Below, piece by piece: positions 14,833 to 22,689 of a stretch of 64,000 nucleotides of DNA. Below the pieces are notes generated by a model. That model made no database searches. It saw nothing but the letters and a program-made list of their open reading frames with translations, and was not told the DNA's origin. Source of the DNA: Chitinophagales bacterium. Lineage in GTDB: Bacteria > Bacteroidota > Bacteroidia > Chitinophagales > Chitinophagaceae. Each line of letters opens with the position of its first letter. The stretch's first letter is position 1. The DNA is taken from assembly GCA_017303855.1 (NCBI GenBank), contig JAFLBL010000001.1:377978-441977 (forward strand), read 5' to 3'. A program made the position numbers and the translations under genes.

Positions 14833-16461
14833 ATGAAACAACTGACCACCCTCCTGCTGCTCATATTTTTTATTTCCTGCAATCAGAAAGAGAAAGCCGA
14901 TCTGCTGGTATTTAATGCCACCATATATACAGTGGACTCCGCATTCAGTACGGCGGAAGCCATGGTGATAAAAGATGGCCGCATACTTGCTACCGGCAAA
15001 ACCGCTGAGCTGGAAAAACAATTCAACGCAACGGAAAAACTGGATGCGGCCGGTCGTTTTGTTTATCCTGGATTCATAGATGCGCATGCGCATTTTACAG
15101 GATACGGGCAAAGCCTGCAAACAGTAGACCTCAGCGGCACCAACAGCTGGGAAGAATGCCTGGAACGTGTAAAAAAATTCGCCGTTGCTAATAAGGAAGG
15201 TTGGATAACGGGAAGAGGCTGGGATCAGAATGACTGGGTCATGAAAGAATTTCCCAATAACGAAGTGCTGGATACGCTTTTCCCTGACCGGCCGGTGTTG
15301 TTAACCCGTATTGACGGTCACGCAGCCATAGCCAATCAGCAGGCGCTGGAACAGGCAGGCATACACGCAGGCGATACCCTGACCGGAGGTGAGATTGAAG
15401 AAATGGAAGGCAGCCTGACGGGTGTGCTGATTGATAATGCCGTGGACCTGGTCAGTAAAAAAATACCGGCCGCCGGACCTGACCAATTTAAAAAAGCCAT
15501 GCGGGCGGCTGAACAAAACTGTTTTGCCATGGGCCTCACAACGATTGATGATTGCGGCCTTTCCTATTCTACGGTGGAAAGTATAAAACAATTACAGGCA
15601 TCAGGCGAGCTGAAGATGCGGCTCTATGTAATGCTCAGTGATGATCAGGCCAACTATGATTATGCGAAAAAAAACGGCCCATACAAGTCTGAACGTCTGC
15701 ACGTACGCAGTTTTAAAGTATATGGTGACGGGGCCCTGGGTTCAAGAGGCGCCTGCCTGTTGTCTCCTTATCATGATAAACCCGGGCACTATGGATTCCT
15801 GCTGAGTCAACCTGCCCATTTTGATTCAGTAGCCAGCTGGCTTATTGAACAGCGCTGGCAGATGTGCACCCATGCAATCGGCGACAGCGGCAACAGAACA
15901 ATACTGAATATCTATGCGAAATACCTGAAAGGGAAAAATGATCTGCGCTGGAGAATTGAGCACGCACAAGTGGTCAATCAGCTGGATTTTTCCCTTTTTG
16001 GTCAATACTCGATTATTCCCTCTGTACAGCCCACGCATGCCACGAGTGATATGTATTGGGCCGGAGAACGGCTGGGAATGGATCGTGAAAAAGGCGCTTA
16101 TGCCTATCAGCAATTGCTGCGACAAAACGGATGGTTGCCCCTGGGTACTGATTTCCCGGTAGAAGATATCTCAACATTAAAAACATTTTACGCCGCAGTT
16201 GTAAGAAAAGACGCAAAGGGCTGGCCGGCAAACGGCTACCAGGTGGAAAATGCGTTAAGCCGTGAACAGGCATTACGCGGCATGACAATCTGGGCGGCCC
16301 GTGCCAATTTTGAAGAAAATGAAAAAGGCAGCCTGGAAAAAGGCAAATTCGCGGACTTTGTTCTATTGGAAGAAGACCTGATGAAAGTGGCGCCGGAAAA
16401 CATGTTGCGTATAAAAGTGAAGATGACATATCTTGGAGGAGAACGGGTGTTCGGAGAATAG
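14833..16461 (+). CDS. Amidohydrolase family lipoprotein (YtcJ-like)
   Basis: 542 residues from ATG 14833; a TTG start 15 codons upstream is rejected because the lipoprotein signal MKQLTTLLLLIFFISC with lipobox Cys16 starts at this ATG. The metal-binding HAHF lies near residue 84 (FIDAHAHFTGYGQ), followed by the YtcJ/LAF3-type blocks GRGWDQNDW near 128, KVYGDGALGSRGA near 300 and RIEHAQV near 377, ending with FADFVLLEEDLM. Such enzymes hydrolyse C-N bonds of unknown amides or cyclic substrates; as a lipoprotein it would act in the periplasm or at the outer membrane. Not obviously linked to its neighbours. Confidence 0.9.
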   Translation: MKQLTTLLLLIFFISCNQKEKADLLVFNATIYTVDSAFSTAEAMVIKDGRILATGKTAELEKQFNATEKLDAAGRFVYPGFIDAHAHFTGYGQSLQTVDLSGTNSWEECLERVKKFAVANKEGWITGRGWDQNDWVMKEFPNNEVLDTLFPDRPVLLTRIDGHAAIANQQALEQAGIHAGDTLTGGEIEEMEGSLTGVLIDNAVDLVSKKIPAAGPDQFKKAMRAAEQNCFAMGLTTIDDCGLSYSTVESIKQLQASGELKMRLYVMLSDDQANYDYAKKNGPYKSERLHVRSFKVYGDGALGSRGACLLSPYHDKPGHYGFLLSQPAHFDSVASWLIEQRWQMCTHAIGDSGNRTILNIYAKYLKGKNDLRWRIEHAQVVNQLDFSLFGQYSIIPSVQPTHATSDMYWAGERLGMDREKGAYAYQQLLRQNGWLPLGTDFPVEDISTLKTFYAAVVRKDAKGWPANGYQVENALSREQALRGMTIWAARANFEENEKGSLEKGKFADFVLLEEDLMKVAPENMLRIKVKMTYLGGERVFGE

Positions 16462-16494
16462 TTGTTAGGCTGATAAGGGTAAGTACTGACTTTT

Positions 16495-16510
16495 CAACAT
16501 ATCAACATAT
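16495..16510. repeat. Octamer pair CAACATAT x2
   Basis: Two perfect 8-bp copies, with degenerate GTTG/TGAT units in the opposite sense at about 16462-16478, resembling the octamer arrays at 12380 and 62772. Confidence 0.55.
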
Positions 16511-16545
16511 CAATAGGCTATCATAACCTTATAGGCAAAATTGCG

Positions 16546-16553
16546 TACTTTTG
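16546..16553 (+). promoter_or_regulatory. -7 box 5 bases before amidotransferase start codon
   Basis: TACTTTTG matches TAnnTTTG; CACTC and then ATG at 16559. It predicts a leaderless mRNA. The upstream TTG at 16541 would lie before the promoter box and is rejected. Confidence 0.7.
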
Positions 16554-16558
16554 CACTC

Positions 16559-17404
16559 ATGAGTTGGACAGAAAAAAGGGTGGTGAAAGTAGCCGTCCTC
16601 GATCTCTATGAAGGCGCCGCCAACCAGGGCATGCGTTGTATCCGTAACATCCTGATAGAATGGGCTGAAAACAATGACCTGCAGCTCTACGCCAAAGAAT
16701 ATGATGTTCGACTGAAGAATGAATTACCCGATACTTCTTATGATATTTATATTTCAAGCGGTGGCCCCGGCGACCCGTTGACCAGCCGTTATGATGACTG
16801 GGACATAGCCTGGTGCCGCTGGCTGGATAAAATGAACCGCTGGAATGAGAACCCCGACAACGCTATAAAAAAACATATATTTTTTATCTGCCATTCTTTT
16901 CAGCTGGCCAGTCGCTTCTTTAATGTAGGCGTGGTATGTAAGCGGAAATCAACCTCCTTTGGCGTATTCCCGATTCATATGCTCCATTCAGGTGCGGAAG
17001 AAGTTGTATTTGACGGATTAAAAGATCCCTTTTACGCGGTAGACAGCCGGGACTACCAGGTCATCCAGCCGCATCATGATCTGCTGAATGAAATGGGTGC
17101 TTCTATTCTATGTATAGAAAAAAGCCGTCCCCATGTCCCCTATGAAAGAGCGATTATGGGTATCCGTTTTAATGAGTACATGATCGGTACGCAGTTTCAT
17201 CCGGAAGCCGACGGACCGGGTATGAGTATGTACCTGCAACGGGAAGATAAAATGAAAACGGTGATAGAAAACCATGGTGAAGATAAACTCCGCAGTATGC
17301 TGGATCATCTTGACGATCCGGATAAAATTCTATGGACCTATGCGCATATACTTCCGAATTTTCTGAACCTGGCCATGCGGCAACGGCTGGCTGTACCGGC
17401 ATAA
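16559..17404 (+). CDS. Class I glutamine amidotransferase, free-standing
   Basis: 281 residues from ATG 16559. The class I triad is complete: nucleophile Cys111 in FFICHSFQ, and His214/Glu216 in GTQFHPEADGPG; the oxyanion loop is SSGGPGDP (66-73). The nucleophile elbow is CHSFQ and not the usual C-x-G-H/Q, so it belongs to an unusual subgroup. Family members release ammonia from glutamine and pass it to a partner synthetase. No synthase domain is fused, but an ATP-grasp-like protein gene follows after 65 bases and is the obvious partner. Annotation as GMP synthase would be wrong: no ATP pyrophosphatase domain is present. Confidence 0.85.
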   Translation: MSWTEKRVVKVAVLDLYEGAANQGMRCIRNILIEWAENNDLQLYAKEYDVRLKNELPDTSYDIYISSGGPGDPLTSRYDDWDIAWCRWLDKMNRWNENPDNAIKKHIFFICHSFQLASRFFNVGVVCKRKSTSFGVFPIHMLHSGAEEVVFDGLKDPFYAVDSRDYQVIQPHHDLLNEMGASILCIEKSRPHVPYERAIMGIRFNEYMIGTQFHPEADGPGMSMYLQREDKMKTVIENHGEDKLRSMLDHLDDPDKILWTYAHILPNFLNLAMRQRLAVPA

Positions 17405-17469
17405 CCGGCTACCATTTTATTTTGCCGCACCGGGCGCAAGTCTTAACTTCCCTATGCAAATAAACAACT

Positions 17470-18666
17470 ATGGTGCCATCCATCCGGGAAGCATATAACG
17501 CAGCTTTTACAGTAGAAAAATACCAGGCATTTCTTAACGACCTGCATAATGCCTGGCCGGGACAAATCGATTTCCGCGTAGCAGAAACGCCGGTTTTTAT
17601 TCCGCGCGACTTCACCCGCAAAGTGCTGGATGCCTGCGAGAATATTGTCGACATCATCACCGATCCGAAATTCAATGAACTGACCCGTAATGCTATCCCG
17701 GAAAAAGTGAAAGTGCCTGGAGAAAATGGCCATTCTCATTTTATCGCTTTTGATTTTGGCATTTGTATCAATGAACAAGGCGAATACGAACCGCAGCTGA
17801 TCGAGATGCAGGGCTTCCCTACCCTGTTTGGGTATGAAGTCCTGCTCGATGATGTATATAGCCGCCATTTTCCAGTTCCAACAGGTTACAGCAGTTACCT
17901 GGGCGGACATACCCGCGAAACGTATCTGCAATTACTCAAAGAGATCATCGTAGGTGATCATAACCCGGAAAATGTGATCCTGCTCGAGATATTTCCGCGT
18001 AAACAAAAAACAAGGATCGATTTTTATTGTACCGAAGCATACACCGGTATAAAAATGGTCTGCCTGACCGAACTGATCAAAGAAGGAAAAAACCTCTTTT
18101 ACCTGAATGATGGTAAGAAAACGGCCATCAAACGGATCTATAACCGCATAATATTTGACGACCTGCAACAACAAAGTCCGGAGGTACAGGAAAAAGGAAA
18201 GATCCTGCTTGAAGAACTGGATGTGGAATGGTGTCCTCACCCCAACTGGTTTTACCGGATCAGCAAGTATACTTTACCCCTGATCCGTCATCCCTATGTG
18301 CCGCCTACTTTCTTCCTCAATGAGATCAAACAATTACCGGCCGACCTGGAGAATTATGTATTGAAACCGTTGTTTTCCTTTGCCGGTCAGGGTGTGATCA
18401 TTGATGTAACCGCAGCCGATATTGAAGTCGTCAAAGATCCGGAGAACTGGATCCTGCAGAAAAAAGTAAAATACGCGGATGTGATCGTCACCCCGGATAT
18501 TCCTGCCAAAGCAGAGATCCGGATTTTCTATTTCTGGAAAGACGGCAGTACCAGACCTGTACCCACCAATAACCTGGCAAGACTGAGCAAGGGGAAAATG
18601 GTCGGTGTACGCTATAACAAAGACAAAGAATGGGTGGGTGGATCCTTCTGCCTGTTTGAACAATAA
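17470..18666 (+). CDS. ATP-grasp-like protein, unassigned
   Basis: 398 residues, no signal peptide. I do not recognise a named family. The C-terminal half has ATP-grasp-like features: YVLKPLFSFAGQGV around residues 296-309 (Lys299 followed by a Gly-containing loop), WILQKKVKYADVI near 340, then AEIRIFYFW and NNLARLS, in the order seen in circularly permuted ATP-grasp and glutathionylspermidine-synthase-type ligases. The N-terminal half has PQLIEMQGFPTLFGYE near residue 115. If so, it would activate a carboxylate with ATP and could take ammonia from the preceding amidotransferase. It lies 65 bases after that gene and 25 bases before a cupin gene. Function is inferred from weak motif likeness only. 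Confidence 0.6.
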   Translation: MVPSIREAYNAAFTVEKYQAFLNDLHNAWPGQIDFRVAETPVFIPRDFTRKVLDACENIVDIITDPKFNELTRNAIPEKVKVPGENGHSHFIAFDFGICINEQGEYEPQLIEMQGFPTLFGYEVLLDDVYSRHFPVPTGYSSYLGGHTRETYLQLLKEIIVGDHNPENVILLEIFPRKQKTRIDFYCTEAYTGIKMVCLTELIKEGKNLFYLNDGKKTAIKRIYNRIIFDDLQQQSPEVQEKGKILLEELDVEWCPHPNWFYRISKYTLPLIRHPYVPPTFFLNEIKQLPADLENYVLKPLFSFAGQGVIIDVTAADIEVVKDPENWILQKKVKYADVIVTPDIPAKAEIRIFYFWKDGSTRPVPTNNLARLSKGKMVGVRYNKDKEWVGGSFCLFEQ

Positions 18667-18691
18667 CTCCAACGTTATTAATTAACTTTTT

Positions 18692-19006
18692 ATGCAGCAG
18701 TTAAAAGATTGTAATCCGAAAGACCTTGCACCCGGACTCACCGGCTATTATGCGCATGGCACCAATATGACACTTGGATTAGTGGAAATAAAAAAAGGAA
18801 GTGATCTCCCGCAGCACCAGCATCCGCATGAACAGATCACTTATATTCTCGAAGGACAACTGGACATGACCATTGACGGAAAGCTATGTCAACTCACTGC
18901 CGGCATGTACTATGTCATCCCTTCCAATATATGGCATGGAGCAGTCGCTGTTACTGATTGTAAAGTGATCGATGTATTTAATCCGGTGCGGGAAGATTAC
19001 CGATGA
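18692..19006 (+). CDS. Small cupin-domain protein
   Basis: 104 residues forming one cupin barrel. Motif 1 PQHQHPHEQITYILEG gives candidate metal ligands His42, His44 and Glu47/Gln48; motif 2 IPSNIWHGAV gives His82. Such single cupins act as metal-dependent isomerases, dioxygenases or small-molecule sensors. It is 25 bases after the ATP-grasp-like gene on the same strand, so it is likely the third member of that operon. The substrate is unknown. Confidence 0.85.
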   Translation: MQQLKDCNPKDLAPGLTGYYAHGTNMTLGLVEIKKGSDLPQHQHPHEQITYILEGQLDMTIDGKLCQLTAGMYYVIPSNIWHGAVAVTDCKVIDVFNPVREDYR

Positions 19007-19028
19007 CCCAATACCTGATCAGAATAAG

Positions 19029-19128
19029 TACGAAGTAAGATGTACGAAGTACGACTGACGTACCTTGCAACAACATCTGTAGAAAAAGGCTGATGACTAC
19101 TAACTACTAACTACGATCTGCTAACTAA
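19029..19128. repeat. Two heptamer runs (GTACGAA type and TAACTAC type)
   Basis: From 19029 the units GTACGAA, GTAAGAT, GTACGAA, GTACGAC keep a 7-bp phase. A second run at 19094-19128 reads TGACTAC, TAACTAC, TAACTAC, GATCTGC, TAACTAA and reaches over the tex stop codon at 19125-19127. It lies between the convergent cupin and tex genes. Confidence 0.75.
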
Positions 19129-21380
19129 TCTTTGAAGTTTTTCTTCAACTCCATCAGTTTCGCCTGAAACGGATTCATCGGTTGTGGCTTTGATGCACCG
19201 GGTTTGCTGTCTTTCGGTCTTTCTGACTTTCGGACTTCCTGGCTTCCCTGTCCGTCTTTCAACGACAGTGCAATCCGCTTCCTGGCAGTATCTACTTCCA
19301 GTACAGTCGCCATTACTTTTTGCCCAAGTTTTACGGCTTCATTAGGATCACTGATATAGCGGTTCGATAAATGAGAAATATGAACAAGCCCGTCCTGCTT
19401 CACCCCCACATCCACAAAAGCCCCAAAGTTGGTGATATTTGTAACGATACCGGGTACTTTCATTCCTGGCTTGAGGTCTTCCATTGTACTTACTCCTTCT
19501 GCAAAACGAAATTCTTCAATGGGTGAACGTGGGTCACGACCTGGTTTCTCCAGTTCTTTCAGGATATCTTCAATGGTGAACTGACCGATCTTCTCCGTAA
19601 CAAATTCACGGGCCTTGATCTGCTTACGTACTTCGGGGTTTTTAATCAGTTCGGGAACGGTACTATTCGCTTTGGCAGCCATGGCTTCCACCACATGATA
19701 GCTTTCCGGGTGCACAGCAGAATTATCCAACGGATTTTCTGCGTTGGGGATTCTTAAGAAGCCCGCGCATTGTTCAAAAGCCTTGGGACCAAGCATTGAT
19801 ACTTTGCGCAACTCCTCCCGGCTTTTGAAACCACCATTCTTTGTCCGGTATTCCACTATATTCTTTGCAACTGTGGAACTCAAACCAGATACATAAGTGA
19901 GCAGGTGTTTACTGGCTGTATTTACATCCACACCCACATAGTTTACGCAGCTTTCCACGACCTGGTCCAAAGATTCTTTCAGGCGGTTCTGATTCACATC
20001 GTGCTGGTATTGTCCTACCCCGATACTCTTGGCATCGATCTTCACCAGTTCACTCAACGGGTCCAATAAGCGACGACCGATACTGATGGCACCACGTACG
20101 GTTACATCCTCATCCGGGAATTCTTCACGAGCCACTTCGCTGGCGGAATAAATGGAAGCACCGCTCTCATTTACCATGAAAACGGATACCGGTTTACCGA
20201 AATCAATGCCTCGTGCCAATTGCTCGGTTTCTTTACTGGCCGTACCATTGCCATACCCAATGGCTTCAATATCATAGCGGGCCACCAGTTCTTTGATTGT
20301 CTGTACAGCCCCATTCCAGTCATTTTGTGGTGCATGCGGGAAGATGGTCACATATTTAAGGAAAGTTCCATGTTCATCCAGACACACTACTTTACAACCA
20401 GTACGGAAGCCGGGGTCGATGGCCATGATCCGCTTTTGTCCGAGCGGAGAGGCCAACAACAACTGGCGCAGGTTCTCAGCAAATACACGGATCGCTTCTT
20501 CATCAGCCTTTGTCTTACTGGCCATCCGGAATTCAGTCTCGATAGACGGTTGCAATAACCGGTTATACGCATCTTCAATGGCGAGTTCTACCTGTTTGGC
20601 CGCAGAACCAGGTGCTTTGAGCAAGACCCGCTTGAGTTCGGCATGTGCCGTTTCCTTTTCGATATTGATCGTCATGATCAGAAAGCCTTCTTTCTCCCCG
20701 CGGCGAATAGCCAGTATACGGTGAGACGGACTCTGTGATAACGGTTCTTTGAATTCAAAGTAATCGCGGTATTTCTGTGCATCTGCCTCATCCTTTTTCG
20801 TAGTCAATACACGGGCTGCTACTGTAGCTTCTTCCGTAAACAGTTTACGAACGAGGTTACGGGCCTGCTCATTCTCTGCGATCCATTCAGCCATGATGTC
20901 CCTGGCACCTTGCATGGCGTCTGCTGTGTCTTTAACCTGCTCGTTGATATACTTTGCGGCTTCCTCTTCGGGATTAGCTGGTCCTTGTGTATAGAGCAAA
21001 GCAGCCAATGGTTCCAGTCCCTTTTCAATGGCAACTGAGGCCTTGGTCTTTCTTTTGGGTTTGTAGGGCAGATAAATATCTTCCAGTTCGGTCGCATTGA
21101 TACAGTCTTCGATACGCTTCTTGAGTTCCGGGGTCAGCTTGCCCGCTTCCTCGATGGTCTTAAGCACAGTTTCTTTCCGCTTTTCCAGTTCATTGAAATA
21201 TTTGATCTGGTCGATCACATTACCGATCACCACTTCATCTAGATTGCCGGTGGCTTCTTTCCGGTAACGGGCAATAAAAGGAATGGTGGATCCTTCCGTA
21301 TGCAGTTCATAAATACTGCTGATCTGTTTCAGGGTAAGATTCAGGGTGCCGGCGATCTGTTGACTGTATTTCAGCTCCAT
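19125..21380 (-). CDS. tex: Tex family RNA-binding transcription accessory protein
   Basis: 751 residues, near the family length. Order: N-terminal helical Tex domain with IPFIARYRKEATGNLDEV near residue 34, the YqgF/RuvC-like fold with MAIDPGFRTGCKVV near 320, the helix-hairpin-helix pair (VNTASKHLLTYVSGLSS near 490), and a C-terminal S1 domain (GMKVPGIVTNITNFGAFVDV near 645) followed by a charged tail. Tex binds nucleic acid and acts in the cytoplasm in transcription and RNA turnover, and affects toxin expression and stress survival in other bacteria. It stands alone, with a TAGATTTG -7 box upstream. Confidence 0.96.
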   Translation of the reverse strand: MELKYSQQIAGTLNLTLKQISSIYELHTEGSTIPFIARYRKEATGNLDEVVIGNVIDQIKYFNELEKRKETVLKTIEEAGKLTPELKKRIEDCINATELEDIYLPYKPKRKTKASVAIEKGLEPLAALLYTQGPANPEEEAAKYINEQVKDTADAMQGARDIMAEWIAENEQARNLVRKLFTEEATVAARVLTTKKDEADAQKYRDYFEFKEPLSQSPSHRILAIRRGEKEGFLIMTINIEKETAHAELKRVLLKAPGSAAKQVELAIEDAYNRLLQPSIETEFRMASKTKADEEAIRVFAENLRQLLLASPLGQKRIMAIDPGFRTGCKVVCLDEHGTFLKYVTIFPHAPQNDWNGAVQTIKELVARYDIEAIGYGNGTASKETEQLARGIDFGKPVSVFMVNESGASIYSASEVAREEFPDEDVTVRGAISIGRRLLDPLSELVKIDAKSIGVGQYQHDVNQNRLKESLDQVVESCVNYVGVDVNTASKHLLTYVSGLSSTVAKNIVEYRTKNGGFKSREELRKVSMLGPKAFEQCAGFLRIPNAENPLDNSAVHPESYHVVEAMAAKANSTVPELIKNPEVRKQIKAREFVTEKIGQFTIEDILKELEKPGRDPRSPIEEFRFAEGVSTMEDLKPGMKVPGIVTNITNFGAFVDVGVKQDGLVHISHLSNRYISDPNEAVKLGQKVMATVLEVDTARKRIALSLKDGQGSQEVRKSERPKDSKPGASKPQPMNPFQAKLMELKKNFKD

Positions 21381-21400
21381 AGGTTATCTTGTTGGGGGAG

Positions 21401-21408
21401 CAAATCTA
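21401..21408 (-). promoter_or_regulatory. -7 box of tex
   Basis: TAGATTTG on the minus strand, 20 bases before the ATG at 21380. A T-run (TTTT) lies at the -33 position. Confidence 0.65.
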
Positions 21409-21454
21409 ACGGACTAAAGAGCAAAAAAAAATTTGTTTTTTATCCACATTTTTG

Positions 21455-21527
21455 AAAAAAAGCCGGGAAGACGGGGAGGAAGGAATGCACTGAATCTCTG
21501 CATTTCTTTCCGCCATATCATCCCGGC
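21455..21527 (-). terminator. Long imperfect terminator of the RND efflux operon
   Basis: On the minus strand, GCCGGG opens a roughly 66-base hairpin closed by CCCGGC, with inner complementary blocks (GAAATGCA / TGCATT), followed by seven T residues. Confidence 0.75.
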
Positions 21528-21548
21528 GATCATAAACAGGCGGACAAA

Positions 21549-22682
21549 TTATTCCTCTGCCGTATTCTTCATTTTAGATAAGACGGCATAGGCGTTTTTG
21601 GTCACCAGCTCCTGCTGTTCAAATCCATTTATTTTGCTGCTGACTTCAATTCTTCCGTTTTCTTTTACCCCGGTTTCCACTTCCAGCATCCGGAAATCAT
21701 TTTTCCCGGCTTTGGCAAATACATACATTTTGTTCTCAAAACGGACCACTGATTCCTCCGGTACCGTCAGCACGGATGCATTATTGATATTGATCGTGGC
21801 ATTGAGGAACATACCCGGCAGAAGGTTCTTCGGCTTGGATTCAAAATGACAATGCACCAGGGCTCCGCGGTTATCATCCACATTGCGGGTCACCAGGATC
21901 ACTTCACAATCGTAGGTGGTAGCCGGATCATCCACAAACGAAACTTTAACTTTTTGTCCCGGGTTTACTTTATTCAGGTCTTTTTCAAAAACCGTCAGTG
22001 CGGCATGCATATCATCCGGGTTGATAAGTTCAAATAACACATCAGTTGCCGTTACATATTTCCCGATATTGACATTGACTTTGGATACAAAACCATTGAT
22101 GGGTGAATGAACAGATACGCTGCGGGATATACTGTTTTCGGTAAGTCCGGCGGGATTAATTCCGATCAACTGCAGTTTTTCACCATACCCCTTCAGTAAC
22201 ACTTTTTGTGAAAGATATTCTGATTCCGCCTGCTGAAATGTTTTCTCTGCATTTACTTTATTTTCATTCAGCAATTTCTGCCGGTCATATTCCTGTTGAA
22301 GAAACTGGAGCTTTGCTTTTGTCATCAGATAATCCTGCTGTAATTGTACGAGTGACTGGTCTTCGATCACCGCAATGACTTCCCCACGGCTGATATGCAT
22401 ACCGGGCAGCAGTTTGGTGGACCGGAGATAGCCTCCCATGGGGAAACTGATGGAGACAATATTCTGTGGCGGCACATCCACATGTCCATTCACTTTCAAA
22501 ATGGAATTCATTGCCTGACGCACCGGCTGTCCGGTTTCTATACCGGCATTTTTCAGTTGAGCATCGGTCAGTTGTACCTGATCAGCGAGCTCCTTTGCTT
22601 TTTCTTCCGGGGCTGCTGTTTTTTTAGACGAACAGGCAGTGATAAATACCAATGCCAGTAATACTATGCTATTGCGATTCAT
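21549..22682 (-). CDS. RND efflux periplasmic adaptor (CusB/CzcB-like) lipoprotein
   Basis: 377 residues with a lipoprotein signal (lipobox ITAC, Cys17). Membrane fusion protein layout: barrel-sandwich strand (SISFPMGGYLRSTKLLPGM near residue 83), a coiled-coil hairpin (about 110-165), the returning strand (SVHSPINGFVSKVNVNIGKYV near 190), then a beta-barrel and membrane-proximal domain. It links the inner membrane pump to the outer membrane channel. It sits 7 bases after the CusA-TolC fusion gene, so pump, channel and adaptor are made from one transcript. It lacks the His/Met-rich N-terminal stretch of some CusB proteins, so metal specificity is inferred from context. Confidence 0.92.
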   Translation of the reverse strand: MNRNSIVLLALVFITACSSKKTAAPEEKAKELADQVQLTDAQLKNAGIETGQPVRQAMNSILKVNGHVDVPPQNIVSISFPMGGYLRSTKLLPGMHISRGEVIAVIEDQSLVQLQQDYLMTKAKLQFLQQEYDRQKLLNENKVNAEKTFQQAESEYLSQKVLLKGYGEKLQLIGINPAGLTENSISRSVSVHSPINGFVSKVNVNIGKYVTATDVLFELINPDDMHAALTVFEKDLNKVNPGQKVKVSFVDDPATTYDCEVILVTRNVDDNRGALVHCHFESKPKNLLPGMFLNATININNASVLTVPEESVVRFENKMYVFAKAGKNDFRMLEVETGVKENGRIEVSSKINGFEQQELVTKNAYAVLSKMKNTAEE

Positions 22683-22689
22683 AAATAAT

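Noticed and set aside
16559..17404. Annotation as GMP synthase
   Set aside because: Only the amidotransferase domain is present; there is no ATP pyrophosphatase or dimerisation domain.
17454..17498. 14-codon leader ORF overlapping the start of the ATP-grasp-like gene
   Set aside because: Short, out of frame with no regulatory features such as repeated codons or alternative hairpins; likely chance.
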